This document shows, piece by piece, positions 1 to 6,694 of a stretch of DNA of 64,000 nt (position 1 is its first letter; each line of letters begins with the position of its first letter). The notes below the pieces were generated by a model. That model worked only from the letters and a program-made list of their open reading frames with translations, searched no databases and had not been told where the DNA came from. The stretch comes from Lysobacterales bacterium (GTDB lineage: Bacteria; Pseudomonadota; Gammaproteobacteria; Xanthomonadales; Rhodanobacteraceae): positions 1 to 64,000 of the forward strand of contig JAJPID010000052.1 in assembly GCA_021324945.1 (NCBI GenBank), given 5' to 3'. Both the position numbers and the translations under genes were made by a program.

Positions 1-103
1 AATGCCGGTTCTGAAACCAGTACGCGCCGATCGTCAGCAGCCACGCGCCCCAGATGAAGAACTGGAGGAAGTTCATCACGATCAGGCGCAGCTTCAGGTT
101 CAT
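1..103 (-). CDS. NupG-like nucleoside transporter, N-terminal fragment
   Basis: The reverse strand has an ATG at 103 and stays open to the window edge, giving 34 residues. They begin MNLKLRLIVMNFLQFF, followed by a Trp-Gly-Ala-Trp stretch and GAYWFQN, the pattern of the first membrane helix of NupG/XapB-type nucleoside:proton symporters of the major facilitator superfamily. These import nucleosides through the inner membrane. Only one helix is visible, so the substrate is inferred from resemblance. No strong ribosome binding site is seen. The gene is cut by the window, not broken. Confidence 0.6.
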   Translation of the reverse strand, partial: MNLKLRLIVMNFLQFFIWGAWLLTIGAYWFQNRH

Positions 104-149
104 CGCATGTCCCCAACGCGTTCGCGCGAGCGTAGGACAAGGGCGGAAA

Positions 150-474
150 TGCGGCAAGCATCAGATCTTGAATCGATGCAGGCCAGGGACGGCGTGTAGA
201 GCGAGCTTCCCGGCGCTGTAGGCGACGCCGAGAAGCGCAGCCGACCGGCGGGGCAAGCGCCGCAGGTTCGAGCACATGGACGTGCGAGTTCGGTGCGGCC
301 GTCGTTCCGCGGGAAGTCTGGGCGTCACGACGTTGCCGAGACCATCAAATGCAGCGCCATGATTTTGGCTACTTTTGCCGAAACAAAAGCAGCGCGCACC
401 AGCGACGGGAACCAGGAAAATCTTGCGAAAGACGCTGGATTGCCGTTTTCGCGGGAATGACAAAAAGGTGAAAA
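150..474. repeat. intergenic repeat region, copy A of a dispersed family
   Basis: This gap has no convincing gene. Positions 172-300 align by eye with 24172-24300 and in part with 35832-35930. Shared blocks are a GATGCAG(G/A)CCA start, GAGCGAG, an (A/C)GCGCAGCCG block, and a small hairpin with the core TTCGAGCACA-GGA-(T/C)GTGCGAG. Positions 355-425 hold a block matching 36000-36070 (a 'ggttttggc' type segment, then gccgaaacaaaag, then gaaaatcttgcga). The end, about 430-462, resembles the GTCATTCC palindromes found elsewhere in this window. Function is unknown. Confidence 0.6.
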
Positions 475-1029
475 TCATCGCATCAGAATCCAGATCCCCA
501 GCGCCGCAAACAGCACGGACGCGCAGATACGCGCGGCGCGCAGTGGCAGTTTTTGCGCGAAGCGCGCGCCGAGAAGAATCACCGGCACGTTGGCCAGCAT
601 CATGCCGAGCGTGGTGCCGGCGATCACCTGCAGCGGCGCGCGGAATTGCGCACCGAGGATGGCTGTGGCGATCTGCGTACGGTCGCCCATCTCGGCGAGG
701 AAGAACGCGATCACGGTGGCGATGAACACGCCGTGCCCATCGCGCGCTGCGGTGCTTTCGTCGGCTTTGTCCGGGAACAGCGCCCAGATGGAAACGGCGA
801 TGAGCGAACCGCCGATCAGCCAGCGCTGCACGCCAGGCGTCAGCCAGTGCGCCAGCCATGCGCCGGCTTCCGCCGCGACCGCATGATTGAGCAGCGTGGC
901 GACGAGCACGCCGAAGCAGGTCGGCAGCGGCCGGCGATATTTCGCCGCCAGCACCAGCGAGAGCAGTTGCGTCTTGTCGCCGATTTCGGCCAACGCGACC
1001 GCGCCGAGCGAAACGAGGAAGGCTTGCAC
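475..1029 (-). CDS. TMEM165/GDT1 (UPF0016) family manganese exporter
   Basis: A 184-residue, very hydrophobic protein made of two halves, each with the family signature: E-I-G-D-K-T at residues 15-20 and E-M-G-D-R-T at 113-118. About six membrane helices are expected. UPF0016/GDT1 proteins move Mn2+ (or Ca2+) across membranes; the bacterial members are Mn2+ exporters. I chose the GTG at 1029 because it places the first signature at the usual distance from the N-terminus; the longer open frame upstream runs through the riboswitch. The riboswitch directly upstream supports the manganese assignment and predicts induction by Mn2+. Mn rather than Ca as substrate is inference from that context. Confidence 0.88.
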   Translation of the reverse strand: MQAFLVSLGAVALAEIGDKTQLLSLVLAAKYRRPLPTCFGVLVATLLNHAVAAEAGAWLAHWLTPGVQRWLIGGSLIAVSIWALFPDKADESTAARDGHGVFIATVIAFFLAEMGDRTQIATAILGAQFRAPLQVIAGTTLGMMLANVPVILLGARFAQKLPLRAARICASVLFAALGIWILMR

Positions 1030-1102
1030 GGATGCTCCAGTAGCCGGGATCCACGCGACAATCCCCGCGCGAACTCCCGGCTGTGGGTTCGTGCGTGAAC
1101 TG

Positions 1103-1216
1103 CCGGTCTCGCCGCATCTGACGATGTTCCGCGCCATGGCCTGCCGGCCAAGTGTGTTGACGCGGAGGCTTCGGCATGTTGCACGATACCGAAGCCGGCT
1201 ACTCCCCGACGGAGCG
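1103..1216 (-). ncRNA. yybP-ykoY manganese riboswitch
   Basis: Read on the reverse strand, the leader of the GDT1-type gene contains the conserved blocks of this riboswitch in order. GGGGAGTAGCC lies at about 1207-1197. A hairpin follows (GGCTTCGG pairing with CCGAAGCC). Then come GCGTCAACACACTTGG, a variable arm with GCCATGGCG, and finally GCGAGACC ending near 1105. These match the two loops that form the Mn2+ site in yybP-ykoY RNAs such as those of mntP and alx in Escherichia coli. It lies about 75 bases before the GTG start. Whether it works on transcription or translation cannot be told by eye; I see no clear terminator before the start codon. Confidence 0.93.
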
Positions 1217-1315
1217 TATGCAGTGTAAATGTGCCAGCCGTCGCCGCGCAAATGACGCGGACTTCCCAAATCCGTTCACCCTGAGCGGAGCGGTCGAACA
1301 GTGCGGAGTCGAAGG

Positions 1316-1342
1316 GCAATGCGGGTAGTGGTCTAGTTTGAA
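1316..1342 (+). repeat. left end of transposon: 8-bp target duplication and terminal inverted repeat
   Basis: Positions 1316-1323 read GCAATGCG and are repeated exactly at 4248-4255. They are followed by GGTAGTGGTCTAGTTTGAA at 1324-1342, whose exact reverse complement is at 4229-4247. An 8-bp duplication fits the 8-9 bp usual for IS1-family insertions. Joining the flanks restores an uninterrupted intergenic sequence. Confidence 0.93.
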
Positions 1343-1389
1343 ATTGCGGATGCTTGAGCGGTTCAGCACGCAAGTGTTACGGTAGAGGC

Positions 1390-1665
1390 ATGACAAAGCC
1401 CAAGCGCCCACGCGATACAAACCAGCTAGCCCACATGATCGCCCAGCTTGCCACGGGCGAGCTAGATGACGTCAAGACAGACGACGGCAAAGACCCGGCG
1501 GCGGTCGCGCTGGGGCGGAAAGGCGGCCTGAAAGGCGGGAAGGCGCGCGCAAAGAAGCTGACCGCGAGGGAGCGATCAGCTATTGCGAAGGCAGCCGCTA
1601 AGGCGCGCTGGAATGCTACTGAACGACCCGCAGACGAGGCTTCTCCGAAGACGCGCCGTAAGTAG
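1390..1665 (+). CDS. small basic protein of a widespread uncharacterised family
   Basis: A 91-residue protein starting MTKPKRPRDTNQLAHMI, with a centre KDPAAVALGRKGGLKGGKARA and a Lys/Arg/Ala-rich end with AAAKARW. I recognise this layout from short proteins common in proteobacteria, sometimes labelled histone H1-like. The Gly-Lys and Ala-Lys stretches suggest nucleic-acid binding, but function is unknown. I start at ATG 1390, preceded by GTAGAGG, rather than at an upstream start that adds 12 unlikely residues. It is the first passenger gene inside the transposon. Its last 50 bases overlap, tail to tail, the end of the reverse-strand HTH-ImmA gene. Confidence 0.75.
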   Translation: MTKPKRPRDTNQLAHMIAQLATGELDDVKTDDGKDPAAVALGRKGGLKGGKARAKKLTARERSAIAKAAAKARWNATERPADEASPKTRRK

Positions 1666-2677
1666 ATTTCAGTCGATCCGGATTGAACAACACCACGTTT
1701 GAAAACTCTTCCTCAGTGAACTTTAGATCGTTTCTGAAATAGTTCATCATCATCGGATGTAGGTTTGTGGATTCACGCGGAATCGGATTCGGTTCGTTCT
1801 TGCGAATGTGCAGCTTTGACATTTGCATGAACAGGTTTCGAGCTTGCTCCTTCGAAATCTTTCCTAGAGCTTTCGCTTTCATAATTAGCGCCGCCATCGA
1901 GACGCCCCAATACGACTTTAAAGTCGCATACGTGCTCAACTTATCGGCACGCATGCGCGTTAGGTCAGGCGCAATCTCGGCGCTTGGGACCAAAAATTCT
2001 GCCGCGAACTCGTCTGCCTCATCTTCCATGTCAGGCTTGGGGACGTCGTGCATGACCAAATGAGCAAGCTCGTGAGCGAGGGTGAATCGCCACCTGTCTC
2101 CCGGCACATTCCTGTTGATAAAAATAATTGGTGGGATGTCGCCAAGTGATACGCTGGTCGCATCCATGGGGATGTCCAGAAAATCACACTCAGCAATGAC
2201 GACCCCAGCACCTTCAATCAGCTTCGTTAGATTCTTTACCGGTCCTTGTGGCATTCTCCACGTCTCACGAAGAGCAGCGGCCGCGCCAGCCGGGGAGTGA
2301 TAATCACTCAAAGAAAGTCTTGGCAGTGAACGTGAAGCTCCAATATCTACATGGTCGAGCATCCGTTTAATCTGGATGCGCGACACGTTGACCAAGCCAG
2401 ATAGGCGCTTCTTCTCCCGAGCCGTCAACTGACGGGAGCGAGTAAAGACGGAGCTTGTCCCGTATCCATAGCGCTGCTCACTCAGGAAGAAAAATTCTTT
2501 TCGAAAGCCCAACGCTTGCGATAGACGCAATACCTCCTCATCACTCAGGTCGGCGCTCACGCCAGCCTCAATTCTCGCGACGCGGGACTGAGTTAGTCCG
2601 CTGCGCTCGGCAAGCTCAGATTGTGTGAGCCCCTGAAACTCACGCGCCAGGATCGCCATCTCCGGATTCAGTTTCAT
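1616..2677 (-). CDS. HTH (XRE)-ImmA/IrrE metallopeptidase fusion protein
   Basis: A 353-residue protein. Residues 5-60 form an XRE-type helix-turn-helix (LTQSELAERSGLTQSRVARIE). A linker region follows to about 140, then a C-terminal ImmA/IrrE-type zinc peptidase domain with HELAH at 202-206 and an acidic third-ligand region, EDEADEFAAEFLVP, at 218-231. Proteins of this plan act as self-cleaving or partner-cleaving regulators in phages, conjugative elements and toxin-antitoxin pairs. I start at ATG 2677, preceded by GGTGGGAAG. It overlaps the end of the upstream 200-residue gene by 38 bases, so the two are co-transcribed and probably translationally coupled. Target and function are unknown. 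Confidence 0.85.
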   Translation of the reverse strand: MKLNPEMAILAREFQGLTQSELAERSGLTQSRVARIEAGVSADLSDEEVLRLSQALGFRKEFFFLSEQRYGYGTSSVFTRSRQLTAREKKRLSGLVNVSRIQIKRMLDHVDIGASRSLPRLSLSDYHSPAGAAAALRETWRMPQGPVKNLTKLIEGAGVVIAECDFLDIPMDATSVSLGDIPPIIFINRNVPGDRWRFTLAHELAHLVMHDVPKPDMEDEADEFAAEFLVPSAEIAPDLTRMRADKLSTYATLKSYWGVSMAALIMKAKALGKISKEQARNLFMQMSKLHIRKNEPNPIPRESTNLHPMMMNYFRNDLKFTEEEFSNVVLFNPDRLKSTYGASSEKPRLRVVQ

Positions 2678-3242
2678 TCTTCCCACCCTTTCTCTTAGGC
2701 AGCAGCGTTGCACCTTGTGGTTCGACCGGGTTGCCGAACAGACTCACCACAATGGGTCGCGCACCATCGTCTATCAGTTCCGAATCCCACATGTTTGCGG
2801 TCACGCTGGCGGGGCATATCAGATATACCGCCCTCAGCATCCCGTCGCCATCCAGCTCGTAGCTCAGATCAAGATTGATCGCCTTGGGCAGCCCATCGAG
2901 CTGCTGGTGGTTCCTGAACCTTTTAACCTGCTTTGTGACATGTCCCGCCGCGAGCTTCGCGCGGCCAACTTTTTTGAACCTGATCAAGTAGCCCTGCGGA
3001 AACGAAAGCACCCAAAGATTCGACACCAAGTGCAATTCGACTTCCTGCTCGCTCTCAGCGAACCGCGCCATATTGTCCACGATGTGGTCATGGATAAGTG
3101 ACGCGGTTGAACGTTTGCTGTGCACGCGCCGCAACCCGGCATCGTAACCGTTGTACTTGCCAACGGCATCGGCAACGCCGGCGCGGAGCGATGGCAGGTA
3201 TGCCGCCAAATCGGTATGCACGTCTTCCTGTTGAATCTCCAT
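2640..3242 (-). CDS. unknown 200-residue protein, operon partner of the HTH-ImmA protein
   Basis: I do not recognise this family with certainty. The protein has 200 residues, no signal peptide and no membrane segment. It looks like a compact mixed alpha/beta protein with a charged C-terminal tail (LPKRKGGKNETESGDGDPGA). A central stretch (ELHLVSNLWVLSFPQGYLIRFKK) alternates like beta strands. It is the first gene of a two-gene reverse-strand unit; the HTH-ImmA gene starts inside its 3' end. Genes placed like this beside an HTH-ImmA protein are often its substrate, toxin or antitoxin. That role here is inference from position only. Confidence 0.7.
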   Translation of the reverse strand: MEIQQEDVHTDLAAYLPSLRAGVADAVGKYNGYDAGLRRVHSKRSTASLIHDHIVDNMARFAESEQEVELHLVSNLWVLSFPQGYLIRFKKVGRAKLAAGHVTKQVKRFRNHQQLDGLPKAINLDLSYELDGDGMLRAVYLICPASVTANMWDSELIDDGARPIVVSLFGNPVEPQGATLLPKRKGGKNETESGDGDPGA

Positions 3243-3322
3243 TCCCAGACTCGTCGGTGACCAAGCTGGGGAGGTACGATAGCGGAATCAGGAAACTATG
3301 CAACAATTTTATGCAAATCTAA

Positions 3323-3376
3323 GTCAAAAGTGATTGACATGCTAGATCGATCAAGTATAATGTTCAACATGAACAT
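3323..3376 (+). promoter_or_regulatory. transposase promoter with overlapping palindromes
   Basis: TTGACA at 3334-3339 and TATAAT at 3356-3361, separated by 16 bases, form a near-perfect sigma-70 promoter. Two inverted repeats overlap it. One is GTCAA (3323-3327) with TTGAC (3334-3338), over the -35 box. The other is ATGTTCA-ACA-TGAACAT (3360-3376), over the -10 edge and the expected start site. They lie between the divergent 200-residue gene and the transposase, so they are good operator candidates, perhaps for the HTH-ImmA protein. Transcription starting near 3368 would leave almost no leader before ATG 3369. Confidence 0.72.
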
Positions 3377-4238
3377 TATGCCAATCGCCAAACGCGCCCA
3401 AATCCTCGGCCTGCTGGTCGAAGGCAACTCAATCAATGCGACGTGTCGCATCACAGGCGCAGCCAAGGCTACAGTCTTGAAGCTGCTGGCAGACGTTGGC
3501 GCAGCATGCGCCGAATACCAGAACAAGACGCTGGTGAACCTGCCCTGCAAGCGCGTCCAGTGCGATGAAATCTGGTCGTTCGTCGGCGCCAAGCAAAAGA
3601 ACGTCAACGAAGGCGCGGCCGGTTACGGCGACGTGTGGACGTGGACGGCAATCTGCGCCGATACCAAGCTGGTCGCGTCATGGATGGTCGGCAGCCGCGA
3701 CGGTGAGGCGGCAAATGCTTTCATGGCCGATCTTGCGCCGCGTCTTGCGAACCGTGTGCAACTTACCACTGACGGCCATCGCGCCTATCTGGAAGCGGTT
3801 GAGGATGCGTTCGGCGCGAACGTGGACTACGCCATGCTGGTGAAGCTATACGGGGCACCACAAGGCCGCGAAAACGAACGCCGGTACAGCCCAGCCGAAT
3901 GCACTGGCACCGTTCGCCAAGCTGTGCAGGGTGATCCTGATCCGCGCCACGTTTCTACTAGTTACGTCGAACGCCAGAACCTTACGATGCGGATGTCCAT
4001 GCGCCGTTTCACGCGACTGACCAATGGCTTTAGTAAGAAAATCGAAAACCACGCGCACGCCGTAGCGCTGCACTTCATGTTCTACAACTTCGGTCGCATT
4101 CATAAGACGCTACGCGTGACGCCTGCGATGCAGGCTGGAATCGCCGATCACGTTTGGACGCTGGAAGAAATCGCGGCGCTGGTGCCGGAGCCGGAGGCCA
4201 AGCCTCGCGGCCCGTACAAGAAAAGAAATTCAAACTAG
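3369..4238 (+). CDS. IS1-like DDE transposase, single open frame
   Basis: A 289-residue protein if begun at ATG 3369. An N-terminal helix-turn-helix (INATCRITGAAKATVLKLL) is followed by the catalytic domain, with apparent DDE residues at D66 (QCDEIWSF), D135 (TTDGHRAY) and E201 (YVERQNL). The ending FMFYNFGRIHKTLRVTPAM is characteristic of the single-frame transposases that public annotation files under IS1, unlike classical IS1, which needs a frameshift between two frames. Possible starts are 3360, 3369 and 3378; the promoter's -10 box includes 3360, so 3369 or 3378 is preferred. The frame ends only nine bases before the right inverted repeat ends. Confidence 0.9.
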   Translation: MNIMPIAKRAQILGLLVEGNSINATCRITGAAKATVLKLLADVGAACAEYQNKTLVNLPCKRVQCDEIWSFVGAKQKNVNEGAAGYGDVWTWTAICADTKLVASWMVGSRDGEAANAFMADLAPRLANRVQLTTDGHRAYLEAVEDAFGANVDYAMLVKLYGAPQGRENERRYSPAECTGTVRQAVQGDPDPRHVSTSYVERQNLTMRMSMRRFTRLTNGFSKKIENHAHAVALHFMFYNFGRIHKTLRVTPAMQAGIADHVWTLEEIAALVPEPEAKPRGPYKKRNSN

Positions 4239-4255
4239 ACCACTACCGCAATGCG
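4229..4255 (-). repeat. right end of transposon: terminal inverted repeat and target duplication
   Basis: Positions 4229-4247 are the exact reverse complement of 1324-1342. They are followed at 4248-4255 by the direct repeat GCAATGCG seen at 1316-1323. The chromosomal sequence that was split contains an imperfect palindrome (CCGTTC near 1272 and GTGCGGAGT near 1301, against ACTCCGCAC and GAACGG near 4310), so the target itself seems to have been a palindromic intergenic repeat. Confidence 0.93.
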
Positions 4256-4342
4256 CTTCAACTTCGCTCGCTGCGCTCGCGCGGTTTATGCTCAGTTGCT
4301 CGAAGCACTCCGCACGAACGGCTGAAATATAGGAGCCTCGCC

Positions 4343-5314
4343 ATGAAATACCGCCGCCTCGGTTCGTCCGGCTTGCAGATTTCCGCGTTGTCGTTCGGCG
4401 CGTGGGTGACGTTCGGCAATCAGGTCGATCGTGGCGGCGCGCGCGAGCTGCTGGCTTGCGCGTTCGATCACGGCGTCAATTTTTTCGACAACGCGGAAAC
4501 CTACGCCGCCGGCGAAGCCGAGAAGGTGATGGGCGATGCGCTTGCGGACTTGCGCTTCCCGCGCGACGCGTGGTGCGTGTCGAGCAAGGTGTATTTCGGC
4601 GCCGCGCACGATCCGAAACCCACGCAGCGTGGCCTGTCGCGAAAACATATCGTCGATGCATGCCATCAGGCGTTGAAACGTCTGCGCGTGGATTATCTCG
4701 ATCTGTATTTCTGCCATCGTCCCGATCCCGATACGCCGATCGAGGAAACCGTGTGGACGATGGATACCTTGATCCGGCAGGGCAAGGTGCTGTACTGGGG
4801 CACGAGCGAGTGGCCGGCCGAGGACATCCGTACCGCGCACAAAATTGCGCGTGCGCACAATCTGCACGCGCCGAGGATGGAGCAGCCGCAATACAACCTA
4901 CTACATCGTGATCGTGTCGAAATCGAATACGCGCCGCTCTATCGCGAATTCGGCCTCGGCACCACGACCTGGTCGCCGCTGGCCTCGGGCGTGCTCACCG
5001 GAAAATATTCGCGCGGCATTCCGGACGATTCGCGTATGAACACGCCGGGCTACGAATGGTTGCGCGAGCGCATCGAGTCGCCGCAAGGCCGTGCCGATCT
5101 GCGGCGCGTGGATAAACTATTGCCGATTGCCAAGGAACTCGGCATCTCGCCCGCGCAGTTCGCGATCGCGTGGATCCTCAAGAACCCGCACGTTTCCACG
5201 GTGATTCTCGGCGCCAGCAAACGCGCGCAACTGGAAGACAACCTCGGCGCACTGAATGCGGTCGACAAACTAGATGATGCGGTGATGCGGCAGATCGAAG
5301 ACGCGCTGCGTTGA
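4343..5314 (+). CDS. aldo/keto reductase, AKR6 (potassium-channel beta-like) type
   Basis: A 323-residue NADPH-dependent oxidoreductase of the (beta/alpha)8-barrel class. Family features are the N-terminal MKYRRLGSSGLQIS, the active-site tyrosine in FFDNAETYAAG, the lysine in VSSKVYFG, the histidine in YFCHRPDPDT, and the cofactor-binding end HVSTVILGASKRAQLEDNL. The start at ATG 4343 is supported by AGGAG at 4331. The physiological substrate cannot be told. It lies just downstream of the transposon, so an upstream promoter could have been separated from it by the insertion. It converges on the PDZ-protein gene, with palindromes between. Confidence 0.9.
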   Translation: MKYRRLGSSGLQISALSFGAWVTFGNQVDRGGARELLACAFDHGVNFFDNAETYAAGEAEKVMGDALADLRFPRDAWCVSSKVYFGAAHDPKPTQRGLSRKHIVDACHQALKRLRVDYLDLYFCHRPDPDTPIEETVWTMDTLIRQGKVLYWGTSEWPAEDIRTAHKIARAHNLHAPRMEQPQYNLLHRDRVEIEYAPLYREFGLGTTTWSPLASGVLTGKYSRGIPDDSRMNTPGYEWLRERIESPQGRADLRRVDKLLPIAKELGISPAQFAIAWILKNPHVSTVILGASKRAQLEDNLGALNAVDKLDDAVMRQIEDALR

Positions 5315-5350
5315 TCAGCTGCGAGCTGGCGAATGCGCAGTATTGAACTC

Positions 5351-5440
5351 CTTCCCCTTCAAGGGGAAGCACGGGATGGGGATGGTGTTCTCGATGCAAA
5401 AAAACCATCCCCAACCAAACCCTCCCCTTGAAGGGGAGGG
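5351..5440. terminator. pair of G+C palindromes between convergent genes
   Basis: CTTCCCCTT-C-AAGGGGAAG at 5351-5369 and CCCTCCCCTT-G-AAGGGGAGGG at 5420-5440 are near-perfect palindromes. Between them GGGGATGG (5378-5385) pairs with CCATCCCC (5405-5412), whose loop ends in a run of seven A. The block sits between the ends of two convergent genes and could stop transcripts from both sides. The form resembles an intergenic repeat common in this bacterial order. Confidence 0.55.
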
Positions 5441-5441
5441 C

Positions 5442-6686
5442 TTAATGTTTTGGCGGAGCCGCCGGTGCAGGCGGCGCCGCAGGTGCTGCCGGCGATGCCG
5501 GTGGCACAGGCGGCAGCAGATCCCAGCGCGGCGGCGTCTTCAGTTGCAGCGCGAGCTGCTTGCCGTGGCGAAGCACCGTCAGACGCACCGGCTTGTCGAT
5601 CGGCAGTGCCTGCAGCGCGCGCATCGCGTCTTCCGGTTTCGCCACCGCACTGCCGTTCACCTGGGTGATCACGTCGCCGGCCTGCAAACCCGGATAACGC
5701 TGCGCGTCGTTCGACAACACCAGCGCGCCCTGATCGGTGCCGAAATAGCGGCCGAGTTCCGGATTCAGCGAGGCGAGATTCAAGCCCCACCACGGCGCGA
5801 ACCATTGACCCTTCAGGGTGAATCCCTTGCCCCATTGCGCAGCGATGTCCGCACGCGCCTTTTCGCTCTGCTTCATCGCTTCCTCGATGCTGCGATCAAG
5901 CTGCTTGCGGAACTCCGGCGAATTCACTTCGGCCAACGACCGCTGCGCCGCGCTGTCGAGTTGCTTCCGGAATTCCGGAGAGTTCAATTGCGCGAGCGAA
6001 CGCTGCGCCGCGGCTTGCGCGGTGCGCGCAAGTGCCTGCCAGTCCGCTGCCTGGAAGCGCTCGGGTGTGACCTTGATCTGCAAAGTCTTGCCGTCGCGCT
6101 GCACTGACAACGTCACCGGCTTGCCCGCGACGAGATCAGGTGCGGATACCGGTTTGCCATCGATCATGGTGATCACGTCGCCCTCGCGGATGCCCGCGCG
6201 CTCGGCCGGACCGCCGGGCGTGACCGCACTGACGCGCGATCCGTGATCGTCATCGTCCAGCACCACGCCCAGCATGCCGCGCTTGCTGTCGGAGAGATAA
6301 CGCAACGCGCTGGCGCTCGCCTGATCGCTCATCTTCGCGGACAAATCCGCCATGCGCTGAGCGAGATCGTTCATGCGCGTTTGCAGTTCCGCCATTTTTT
6401 TCGCCTCGGCCGCTTCGCGCGCGGCCTCCGCACCGGCTCGTGCTGCTTCACCACCGGCGCGCTGTGCCTCGACACCGGCACGCTCCGCTTCGTCACCGGC
6501 GCGCGCGGCGTCAGCGGCCTGGTCACGCGCCCGAGCTGCTTCGTTGCGCGCTTGCGCGGCCTCGTTGCGCGCTTGAGCGACATCGGCGGCGGCTCGCGCC
6601 GCTTCATCGCTGGAGCTGGCGGAGGGTGGAGCGGCCGTCGCGGCGCAGGCGAACAGCAACAAGAACAGAATCATCAGGCGTTTCAT
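5442..6686 (-). CDS. exported protein with Ala-rich coiled coil and two PDZ domains
   Basis: A 414-residue protein with a signal peptide (MKRLMILFLLLFACAATAA). Residues 27-120 are a repetitive Ala/Arg/Glu stretch (units like ARNEAA and RAGxEA) that should form a helical rod. PDZ 1 spans about 136-208 (RGMLGVVLDDD, then AGIREGDVI). A second PDZ-like domain is near 320-405 (LQAGDVITQVNG). No protease domain is present. It follows the anti-sigma gene by 8 bases in an ECF sigma operon, so an envelope-stress or signal-sensing role is inferred, perhaps presenting substrates to a separate protease. The start at 6686 is chosen because it begins the signal peptide. Confidence 0.82.
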   Translation of the reverse strand: MKRLMILFLLLFACAATAAPPSASSSDEAARAAADVAQARNEAAQARNEAARARDQAADAARAGDEAERAGVEAQRAGGEAARAGAEAAREAAEAKKMAELQTRMNDLAQRMADLSAKMSDQASASALRYLSDSKRGMLGVVLDDDDHGSRVSAVTPGGPAERAGIREGDVITMIDGKPVSAPDLVAGKPVTLSVQRDGKTLQIKVTPERFQAADWQALARTAQAAAQRSLAQLNSPEFRKQLDSAAQRSLAEVNSPEFRKQLDRSIEEAMKQSEKARADIAAQWGKGFTLKGQWFAPWWGLNLASLNPELGRYFGTDQGALVLSNDAQRYPGLQAGDVITQVNGSAVAKPEDAMRALQALPIDKPVRLTVLRHGKQLALQLKTPPRWDLLPPVPPASPAAPAAPPAPAAPPKH

Positions 6687-6694
6687 GGCGTGCC

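Larger units (their letters stand above)
1324..4247. mobile_element. IS1-like transposon with three passenger genes (2.9 kb)
   Basis: The element is bounded by perfect 19-bp inverted repeats and flanked by an 8-bp direct repeat, so its limits are seen directly. Inside are a small basic protein gene (1390-1665, forward), an HTH-ImmA/IrrE fusion (1616-2677, reverse), a 200-residue unknown (2640-3242, reverse) and a DDE transposase (3369-4238, forward). Ordinary IS1-type elements are about 0.8-1.3 kb and carry only the transposase. About two thirds of this one is cargo, and the cargo is visibly richer in A+T than the surrounding chromosome. Perfect ends, exact duplication and an intact transposase suggest a recent insertion. 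Confidence 0.9.
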
